19,686 nt of DNA from an uncultured Oscillospiraceae bacterium (GTDB lineage Bacteria > Bacillota > Clostridia > Oscillospirales > Ruminococcaceae): positions 66,149 to 85,834 of the forward strand of contig CAJTQM010000005.1 in NCBI GenBank assembly GCA_910578255.1, given 5' to 3'. Below, piece by piece: positions 1-5,423 of this stretch. The notes beneath the pieces are model-generated. The model searched no databases. It was not told the DNA's origin and saw nothing but the letters and a program-made list of their open reading frames with translations. Positions within the stretch are counted from its first letter, which is position 1; every line of letters starts with the position of its first letter. The translations under genes and the position numbers were made by a program.

Positions 1-406
1 CGCGCCAGTCTTCCCCCGCCTGTGCCGCAGCCAGCAGCCGGCGGACCGTTTCTTCCCCTTCGCCGCAAATCACCAGGTCAAAAGCCGGATTTTGCAGCAG
101 AAAGCTTTCGGATTCGTAGGTGACCTCCGGTCCGCCGGCGCCGATGATCGTATGGGGGCACAGCTTTCGGTATTCCGCCGCCAGACTGCGGACCATTGAA
201 ACGTTCCAGATGTAGGTGGAAAATAAAAGCAGGTCCGGCGAGCGGTGGAATATTTCGGCCAGCACCAAGTCCGGGCGGTTGTTGATGGTCAGTTCCAGAA
301 TCTGCGGCGGCCGGGACAGGTATGGCGCCGCGTATTTTTGCAGGTAACGAACGGCGATATTGGAATGGGTATATTTGGCGTTTAAAGCCACCAGCAGGGC
401 TTTCAC
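1..406 (-). CDS. B12-binding domain radical SAM protein (N-terminal part, runs off the window)
   Basis: Reading the minus strand from a GTG at 406-404 gives 135 codons that remain open to the window edge. The protein begins MKALLVALNAKYTHSNIAVR and continues with a Rossmann-like pattern: LLLFSTYIWN, then IIGAGGPEVTYE, then LVICGEGEETV. This is the layout of the N-terminal cobalamin-binding domain found in B12-dependent radical SAM proteins, particularly the group that carries a C-terminal DUF4080 domain. The radical SAM CxxxCxxC cluster would lie beyond residue 135 and is not in the window, so the enzymatic class is inferred. A purine-rich AAGGGGG (minus strand, about 413-420) lies in front of the GTG and supports this start. 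The substrate is unknown. The gene diverges from the gene starting at 577. Confidence 0.85.
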   Translation of the reverse strand, partial: MKALLVALNAKYTHSNIAVRYLQKYAAPYLSRPPQILELTINNRPDLVLAEIFHRSPDLLLFSTYIWNVSMVRSLAAEYRKLCPHTIIGAGGPEVTYESESFLLQNPAFDLVICGEGEETVRRLLAAAQAGEDWR

Positions 407-435
407 GGCGGATCCCCCTTTTCGGTCTTTTCCTT

Positions 436-441
436 ATTTTA
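436..441 (-). promoter_or_regulatory. possible extended -10 promoter for the radical SAM gene
   Basis: On the minus strand the sequence TGTTAAAAT (a TGn extended -10 followed by TAAAAT) lies about 30 bases upstream of the GTG start. No convincing -35 hexamer sits at 16-18 bases, so this is only a tentative sigma-A site. Confidence 0.35.
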
Positions 442-467
442 ACACAGAAAAAAGAATCCTGCTACGG

Positions 468-496
468 TTGCGCTTTCTCTTTTCTCCCAGTATAAT
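468..496 (+). promoter_or_regulatory. sigma-A-type promoter upstream of the 577 gene
   Basis: TTGCGC (468-473) and a perfect TATAAT (491-496) are separated by 17 bases, the optimal spacing for the housekeeping sigma factor. Transcription would begin near 503, about 75 bases before the ATG at 577. It is the best promoter in the divergent 170-base region. Confidence 0.75.
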
Positions 497-576
497 AGGA
501 ACAAGACAAAACTTTGTTTATTAGGATCCGGTATGGATCAAATGAAACGGAAAATCCGTGTGAAGGAGAAAGAAAG

Positions 577-1104
577 ATGAGAGCAGGACAAAAAAACACC
601 GGTCCGACTCCGCTGCTTGTCAGTGTGGGAGCCATTGCGCTGTTTGGCCTGATCGGCGTGCTGCTGGTTTGGCTTTCCGGCGGGCCGGCAGATGATTTAG
701 AAGAAAAATGGTCCGGCTACGACATTATGATAGACCAAAACTGCCGTCCCGGGCCGCTGGACAAAAAATCGGCGAGGGAGGATACGGCGGAATATGGCTC
801 GCTGCATTATCTTTTAAACGAGGCTCCCTTTTTCCCGGATTGCGACACCGAGGGCACTGTATGCTTTCAAAGCGATAAAGGAAACCAACATTTTGTCCGT
901 ATCTTCTATATATTGGACGACGGGGATGAGGTCTATCGCTCGGATATGATCCCGCCGGACAGCCACATCCAAAAGGCGAAGCTGCAAAAAAGTCTGGCGG
1001 ACGGCGTGTATCCGGGCGTCTGCCGGATTGAGTTGTTTGATATGAACACGCTGGAATCTTTGGGAACGCTGGAGGAAGCGATCATCATTACTGTACAGCG
1101 TTAA
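577..1104 (+). CDS. membrane-anchored protein of unknown function
   Basis: This is a 175-residue protein I do not recognise. It has a short charged N-terminus (MRAGQKNTGP), one clear hydrophobic segment at about residues 13-34 (LLVSVGAIALFGLIGVLLVW), and then a soluble, acidic domain of about 140 residues, presumably outside the cell. The outer domain has four cysteines (in NCRPG, PDCDTEG, VCFQS and GVCRIE). Its C-terminal half is rich in beta-strand-like stretches (HFVRIFYILDDG, GVCRIELFDM, EAIIITVQR) that could form a small beta-sandwich. I chose the ATG at 577 because GAAGGAGA (562-569) precedes it at a good distance; an in-frame upstream codon at 514 has no such site. It follows a good sigma-A promoter and lies 75 bases before the PerR-like regulator. 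No function is assigned. Confidence 0.75.
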   Translation: MRAGQKNTGPTPLLVSVGAIALFGLIGVLLVWLSGGPADDLEEKWSGYDIMIDQNCRPGPLDKKSAREDTAEYGSLHYLLNEAPFFPDCDTEGTVCFQSDKGNQHFVRIFYILDDGDEVYRSDMIPPDSHIQKAKLQKSLADGVYPGVCRIELFDMNTLESLGTLEEAIIITVQR

Positions 1105-1179
1105 AACAATTGTGGACAGGGTAAAAAGGGCGCTTTTTTCCGTGCTGCAGCATGCTGACTTGGCAAAGGGGTGAGGCGA

Positions 1180-1578
1180 TTGGCAGTGCGTAGGCAATCG
1201 AAAATACGGCAGGCGATTTACGAAGCGGTAACGAAGCATCCGATTCATCCGACGGCAGAGTGGATCTACCGGCTGCTCAAGCCCCAGCATCCCTCTTTGA
1301 GCCTGGGAACGGTGTATCGGAATTTGGGCATTTTGGAAGAACAGGGAAAGATCCGCAGAATCGCATCTCAGGGGGCGGCGGATCATTTCGACGGGGATTT
1401 GCAGCCGCATTTCCACGCCCGGTGCCGGGTCTGCGGGGAATTACGGGACGTATTTTTGCCCTACGATAAGGGATTGGACCAGCAGGCGCAGCAGGCCACC
1501 GACTTTTTGATCGAAGAGCATTCGGTGGTTTTTTCCGGCATTTGTCCCGCTTGCCAGAATAAGAAAAAAGACGCTTGA
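1180..1578 (+). CDS. perR: Fur-family regulator, PerR type
   Basis: This 132-residue protein is a metal-dependent DNA-binding repressor of the Fur family. The winged-helix part contains HPTAEWIY and LSLGTVYRNL, typical of the recognition region. Compared with B. subtilis PerR, the regulatory-metal ligands align without gaps: H23, D71, H77, H79 and D90 match PerR H37, D85, H91, H93 and D104. The structural-zinc cysteines C82, C85, C122 and C125 match C96, C99, C136 and C139. Aspartates rather than glutamates at positions 71 and 90 favour a PerR-like peroxide sensor over an iron-sensing Fur. The start is probably the TTG at 1180, preceded by AGGGGTGA. A GTG at 1171 is also in frame but would overlap that ribosome binding site. 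The N-terminus is about 14 residues shorter than in B. subtilis. No obvious PerR box lies just upstream. Confidence 0.9.
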   Translation: MAVRRQSKIRQAIYEAVTKHPIHPTAEWIYRLLKPQHPSLSLGTVYRNLGILEEQGKIRRIASQGAADHFDGDLQPHFHARCRVCGELRDVFLPYDKGLDQQAQQATDFLIEEHSVVFSGICPACQNKKKDA

Positions 1579-1679
1579 AGGCAGAATGTCCATGACAAAA
1601 ACGCTTCGTCATGAAAAAAAGAAAGGTGCTGGGCCGGGGTGTGGGAGAAGAAGAACCGTGGAAATTGGCACAAAGTCTT

Positions 1680-1727
1680 AAAACGCAGGATTTTATCCGA
1701 GAGGAAATCCTGCGTTTTTCTTGCTTT
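1680..1727 (+). terminator. strong intrinsic terminator after the PerR-like gene
   Basis: A 14-bp perfect stem has arms AAAACGCAGGATTT (1680-1693) and AAATCCTGCGTTTT (1705-1718) and an 11-base loop. A T-rich tract follows (TTTTTC TTGCTTTTT). It ends the upstream transcript about 100 bases after the regulator gene and lies directly in front of the promoter for the nicotinate phosphoribosyltransferase gene. Confidence 0.85.
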
Positions 1728-1748
1728 TTCCTTCAGGAAGGCTATAAT
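1721..1748 (+). promoter_or_regulatory. promoter for nicotinate phosphoribosyltransferase
   Basis: TTGCTT (1721-1726) and a perfect TATAAT (1743-1748) are 16 bases apart, directly after the terminator hairpin and about 60 bases before the start codon. The -35 overlaps the terminator's T-rich tail. Confidence 0.6.
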
Positions 1749-1809
1749 ACGAAACAGAAGGTTTGGTGCCTGCCGGTGAGGCAATCTTTTGAGAAATGGG
1801 TGATTCGTG

Positions 1810-3267
1810 ATGGAAAAAGATTGGAAACAGGAAAAAAATCTTACGATGCTTTTGGATTTCTATGAGTTGACAATGGCCAACGGTTATTTCAAATTGGGCG
1901 TGGGGAATCAGACGGCGGTGTTCGATATGTTTTTCCGCAAAATCCCGGACCAGGCCGGTTTTGCCATCTGCGCCGGTCTCGAGCAGCTGATTGACTATTT
2001 TGAAAATCTGCATTTTACGCCGGAGGATATCGCGTATCTGCGCAGCAGAAAGATGTTTGACGAGGCGTTTTTAGAGTATCTTGCCAATTTCCATTTCGAG
2101 TGCGATGTTTGGGCGGTGCCGGAGGGAACCCCGATTTTTCCTAACGAACCGGTATTGATTGTAAAAGGTCCGATCGTGCAGGCGCAGATGGTCGAGACAA
2201 TGGTCCTGCTGACCATCAATCATCAGTCGCTGATTGCCACCAAATCCAACCGCATTGTGCGGGCGGCCGAAGGCCGGTCCATCATGGAGTTTGGCTCCCG
2301 CCGGGCCCAAAGCTACGACGCGGCCATTTTAGGCGCAAGGGCCGCCTACATCGCCGGATGCGACGCCACCGCCTGCGCCATTGCCGACCGGGATTACCAC
2401 ATCCCGGCAGTGGGCACAATGGCGCACAGCTGGGTGCAGATGTTTGGCGATGAATACGAATCATTTAAGCGGTACGCCGAACTTTATCCGGACAATTGCG
2501 TGCTGCTGGTCGACACATACAACGTGCTCAAATCCGGAGTGCCCAACGCCATCCGCGCCTTCGACGAGGTGCTGGCGCCGATGGGCCGGCGGCCCAAGGG
2601 GGTGCGCATTGACAGCGGCGATATTGCCTATCTGTCCAAAAAAGCGCGTAAAATGCTGGATGAAGCGGGCTATCCGGACTGCCCGATTGTGGCCTCCAAC
2701 TCGCTGGATGAATATCTGATCCGCGACCTTTTACAGCAGGGGGCAAAAATTGACTCCTTTGGGGTGGGGGAAAACCTGATTACCTCCAAATCGGATCCGG
2801 TGTTCGGCGGCGTTTACAAGCTGGCGGCCATGGAGGAAAACGGGCGGATGATCCCCAAAATCAAGATCAGCGAAACGCTTGAAAAGATCACCAATCCGGA
2901 TTTTAAAACGGTTTACCGCTTTTATAACAAAAACGATGGCGAGGCGGTGGCCGACTATGTCACTTTGTTCGACGAGACGGTGGATACCGACCAGCTGGTG
3001 ACCATTTTTGACCCGGACGCCACCTGGAAAAAGAAGACGCTAACCAACGTCACCGCAAAAAAAATTCTGGTCCAGGTGTTTGAGAAGGGAAAATGCGTTT
3101 ACCACCGCCCCAGCCTGGAGGAGATCCGCGCCTACTGCAAACAGCAGGTAGATCTTTTATGGGATGAGGTAAAGCGGTTTGAAAATCCGCACAAATTTTA
3201 TGTGGATTTGTCGCCGAAGCTTTGGGAGATCAAGCGGCGCTTGCTGGAAAGCCACAGCCAGTTTTAA
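1810..3267 (+). CDS. pncB: nicotinate phosphoribosyltransferase
   Basis: This 485-residue enzyme joins nicotinate to PRPP, with ATP hydrolysis, to make nicotinate mononucleotide, the entry step of the Preiss-Handler NAD salvage pathway in the cytoplasm. The N-terminus LLDFYELTMANGYF and the stretches EFGSRRAQ, GTMAHSW and DTYNVLKSG are hallmarks of the family. H206 in GTMAHSW is the histidine expected to be transiently phosphorylated, and RIDSGDIAYLSKK matches the phosphate-binding region. Length is normal for the Firmicute type. The start is the ATG at 1810; a GTG directly before it at 1807 is in frame, but GGGTGA at 1797-1803 spaces better to the ATG. The gene has its own promoter and is flanked by terminators, so it is probably monocistronic. 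Confidence 0.96.
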   Translation: MEKDWKQEKNLTMLLDFYELTMANGYFKLGVGNQTAVFDMFFRKIPDQAGFAICAGLEQLIDYFENLHFTPEDIAYLRSRKMFDEAFLEYLANFHFECDVWAVPEGTPIFPNEPVLIVKGPIVQAQMVETMVLLTINHQSLIATKSNRIVRAAEGRSIMEFGSRRAQSYDAAILGARAAYIAGCDATACAIADRDYHIPAVGTMAHSWVQMFGDEYESFKRYAELYPDNCVLLVDTYNVLKSGVPNAIRAFDEVLAPMGRRPKGVRIDSGDIAYLSKKARKMLDEAGYPDCPIVASNSLDEYLIRDLLQQGAKIDSFGVGENLITSKSDPVFGGVYKLAAMEENGRMIPKIKISETLEKITNPDFKTVYRFYNKNDGEAVADYVTLFDETVDTDQLVTIFDPDATWKKKTLTNVTAKKILVQVFEKGKCVYHRPSLEEIRAYCKQQVDLLWDEVKRFENPHKFYVDLSPKLWEIKRRLLESHSQF

Positions 3268-3275
3268 GGAATTTG

Positions 3276-3312
3276 GGAGAGGCCGGGACAAGGCTTCTCC
3301 TTTTTCTTTTTT
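3276..3312 (+). terminator. intrinsic terminator after pncB
   Basis: GGAGAGGCC (3276-3284) pairs with GGCTTCTCC (3292-3300), nine base pairs with one G-U, across a seven-base loop. TTTTTCTTTTTT follows immediately. It lies 8 bases after the pncB stop codon. Confidence 0.9.
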
Positions 3313-3319
3313 AGAATCA

Positions 3320-3348
3320 TTGCAAAAAGAGAAAAAACATAGTAAAAT
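3320..3348 (+). promoter_or_regulatory. promoter of the yicC-remA-gmk operon
   Basis: TTGCAA (3320-3325) and TAAAAT (3343-3348) are separated by 17 bases, just after the pncB terminator. Transcription from here would give a leader of about 75 bases before yicC. The leader contains an inverted repeat GGTTTGT (3361-3367) / ACAAACC (3394-3400). Confidence 0.7.
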
Positions 3349-3431
3349 AAAGAAATACTGGGTTTGTAGGTCCTTTTTTAAAACAAGGCAAAAACAAACC
3401 GGTAAAGTTAAAACAATCGAGGTTTTGCAGG

Positions 3432-4310
3432 ATGATCAGAAGTATGACCGGTTATGGCCGGGCCCAGGTGCTGATCGACGGACGAAACATCCTGGTGGAG
3501 ATTCGCTCGGTCAATCACCGCTATTTTGAGTTTTCTTCCCGTGTTCCCCGAAACTATGGCTTTTTGGAAAGTAGGCTGAAAAACGATTTGCAGGGAAAGC
3601 TTTCCCGTGGCAAGGTAGATGTAAACGTCAGCATCCAAACGGTGGAGGGGACCAATGCCAGCGTGCAGGTCAACCAGGAGTTGGCCGCCTCTTATGTGCA
3701 GGCGCTGCGCACTTTGCAGGAGCCCCTTGGGTTAAAGGACGATCTTTCTTTAAGCGCGATCGCGCGTTTTTCCGATATCTTTACGGTCAGCAAAGAACCG
3801 GAAGACGAGGAAAAGGTCTGGTCGGACGTGCAGCAGGCGCTGGAGCAGGCGGCAGAGCGTTTTGTCCAGATGCGCGAAGCGGAAGGCGCCAAGATGAAAG
3901 AGGATCTGGAAGGCCGGCTGGATTTTATCCTCGCGGCGGTGGAAAAGGTAGAGGAGCGTTCACCTAAAACGGTGGAGGAATACCGCGCCAAACTCTACCG
4001 TAAAATCAGCGAGGTGTTAAACAGCGCTCAGGTGGACGAGCAGCGCATCTTAACCGAAGCGGCCATCTACGCGGAGAAAATTGCGGTGGCGGAGGAGACG
4101 GTGCGATTGCGCAGCCATGTGGACCAATTCCGCGCGATTATGGGGCAGCAGGGGCCGGTAGGCCGCAAGCTGGACTTTTTGATTCAGGAGTTTAACCGGG
4201 AGACCAATACCATCGGCTCGAAGGCGCAGGATATCGAAATCGCCCGTATTGTGGTCGATATGAAAAGCGAGATCGAGAAAATCCGCGAGCAGATTCAAAA
4301 CATCGAATAG
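3432..4310 (+). CDS. yicC: YicC/YloC-family endoribonuclease
   Basis: This 292-residue protein begins with the signature MIRSMTGYGRA and has a C-terminal DUF1732 region (EQRILTEAAIYAEKIAVAEE, RKLDFLIQEFNRETNTIGSK). Both ends are very well conserved in the YicC family (YloC in B. subtilis). Family members have been shown to be endoribonucleases, and E. coli YicC affects small-RNA stability; the role here is inferred from the family. Residues of about 120-200 look like a long charged helical stretch. The length is typical. The start matches the family, although only a weak GAGG lies upstream. It opens the conserved yicC-remA-gmk-rpoZ block, with 20 bases before remA. Confidence 0.92.
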   Translation: MIRSMTGYGRAQVLIDGRNILVEIRSVNHRYFEFSSRVPRNYGFLESRLKNDLQGKLSRGKVDVNVSIQTVEGTNASVQVNQELAASYVQALRTLQEPLGLKDDLSLSAIARFSDIFTVSKEPEDEEKVWSDVQQALEQAAERFVQMREAEGAKMKEDLEGRLDFILAAVEKVEERSPKTVEEYRAKLYRKISEVLNSAQVDEQRILTEAAIYAEKIAVAEETVRLRSHVDQFRAIMGQQGPVGRKLDFLIQEFNRETNTIGSKAQDIEIARIVVDMKSEIEKIREQIQNIE

Positions 4311-4330
4311 ACCGAAAAGGATGGGCAAAG

Positions 4331-4594
4331 ATGAAACTGATCAACATTGGATTTGGCAATATGGTTTCGGCCAACCGCCTTGTGGCGATTGTCAGCCCGG
4401 AATCTGCCCCCATTAAGCGAATTATCCAGGACGCCAGGGAGCGGGGCGCCTTAATCGACGCCACCTACGGCCGGCGGACCCGGGCGGTGATCATCACCGA
4501 TTCGGACCACGTGCTGCTTTCGGCGGTCCAGCCGGAGACGGTGGCCAACCGCCTGTCGGACGAAGAGGATGAGGAGTTGGAAGCAAATGAATAA
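4331..4594 (+). CDS. remA: RemA-type DNA-binding regulator (DUF370)
   Basis: This small protein of 87 residues has the diagnostic N-terminus MKLINIGFGNMVSANRLVAI, followed by PIKRIIQDARERGALIDATY and GRRTRAVIITDSDHVLLSAV. In B. subtilis RemA (YlzA) is a DNA-binding protein that activates biofilm matrix and osmoprotection genes and assembles into ring-like oligomers. In Clostridia its targets are less defined, so the regulatory role is by homology. An acidic tail (DEEDEELEANE) ends the protein. The gene sits between yicC and gmk exactly as in B. subtilis. Its last codons overlap the start of gmk by 8 bases, which suggests translational coupling. Confidence 0.93.
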   Translation: MKLINIGFGNMVSANRLVAIVSPESAPIKRIIQDARERGALIDATYGRRTRAVIITDSDHVLLSAVQPETVANRLSDEEDEELEANE

Positions 4595-5213
4595 AAAAGG
4601 GCTTTTGCTTGTTTTTTCCGGGCCGTCCGGCGTGGGGAAGGGAACGGTGCTGAAGGAGTATTTAAAAGCGCATCCCAATACGGCGTTTTCGGTTTCCGCA
4701 ACAACCCGTCCTCCGCGGGAAGGGGAAATCCACGGCCGGCATTATTTCTTTTTAAGTCATGAGGAATTCCAAAGTCTCATAGAGGAAAAGGGCTTTTTAG
4801 AGCACGCGCAGTTTGCGGGAAACCATTATGGAACACCTCGCAAAGCGGTGGAGGAAAGCCTTAAAAAAGGAATCGACGTCGTTTTGGAAATAGAGGTGCA
4901 GGGGGCTTTACAGGTGAAAAACCAAAACCCCGACGCGGTTTTGGTTTTTGTGATGCCGCCGTCTTTTGAAGAGTTGCGCCGCCGTCTGGCCGGTCGCGGC
5001 ACCGAAGACGCTGAAACGGTGGAACGGCGCTTATCCAACGCCGCAAGAGAAATGGAAGCGGCCAAGCAATACGACTATATTATTGTCAACCAAACGGTGG
5101 AGGAGGCGGCCGCGCAGTTAGAGCAGATTGTCAGCGCCGCCAAGCACACCGCCGGATATTTAAACGAATTTATCGAAGAGGTGGAAGATGATGCAAAGAC
5201 CTGCTGTCAATGA
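4587..5213 (+). CDS. gmk: guanylate kinase
   Basis: This 208-residue enzyme phosphorylates GMP (and dGMP) to GDP with ATP, an essential step in guanine nucleotide supply. The P-loop GPSGVGKGT lies at residues 12-20, the GMP-binding region follows (SATTRPPREGEIHGRHYFF), and EIEVQGALQVK and RRLAGRGTEDAETVERRL form the core and lid. Length is standard. The ATG at 4587 is preferred: GAGGAG at 4570-4575 serves it and it gives the family-typical N-terminus. An in-frame ATG at 4569 would add six residues and overlap the ribosome binding site. It overlaps remA by 8 bases and rpoZ by about 23. Confidence 0.96.
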   Translation: MNKKGLLLVFSGPSGVGKGTVLKEYLKAHPNTAFSVSATTRPPREGEIHGRHYFFLSHEEFQSLIEEKGFLEHAQFAGNHYGTPRKAVEESLKKGIDVVLEIEVQGALQVKNQNPDAVLVFVMPPSFEELRRRLAGRGTEDAETVERRLSNAAREMEAAKQYDYIIVNQTVEEAAAQLEQIVSAAKHTAGYLNEFIEEVEDDAKTCCQ

Positions 5214-5409
5214 GATTTTAAAAGAAGGGCAAAGCTATTACAGTCTGGTAATTGCGGTGGCCAAGAGGGCCCGCCAGATTGCCCAGGACGCGGAAGAAGA
5301 GCATATCGTTTTAACCGAAAAGCCGGTTAAAATCGCGGTAAACGAACTGGCCGCGGGCAAATATAAAATCGTTGAACCGGAGAATATCGGTGATAAACCG
5401 GAAAAATAA
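5191..5409 (+). CDS. rpoZ: RNA polymerase omega subunit
   Basis: This 72-residue protein is the omega subunit, which binds the beta' C-terminus and aids RNA polymerase assembly. The stretch YYSLVIAVAKRARQIAQDAE is the conserved omega core, preceded by PAVNEILKEG. The two adjacent ATGs (5188 and 5191) are both in frame. The second is favoured because GAGGTGGA (5178-5185) spaces better to it. The coding region overlaps the end of gmk, a common arrangement in Firmicutes. coaBC, which usually follows in B. subtilis, is absent, and priA follows after 14 bases. Confidence 0.93.
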   Translation: MQRPAVNEILKEGQSYYSLVIAVAKRARQIAQDAEEEHIVLTEKPVKIAVNELAAGKYKIVEPENIGDKPEK

Positions 5410-5423
5410 AGGAGAGGATTCCC

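Noticed and set aside
1122..1138. AAAAAG-GGCG-CTTTTTT between the 577 gene and the PerR-like gene
   Set aside because: As a terminator the stem is only weak A-T pairs around a short loop; not enough to call.
1591..1613. Inverted repeat CATGAC / GTCATG after the PerR-like gene
   Set aside because: The 6-bp stem is followed by A residues on the plus strand rather than T residues, so it is not a plus-strand terminator, and a much better one lies at 1680.
1611..1865. 84-codon open frame on the plus strand
   Set aside because: It runs through the terminator hairpin and pncB promoter and into the pncB coding region, has no family resemblance and no ribosome binding site.
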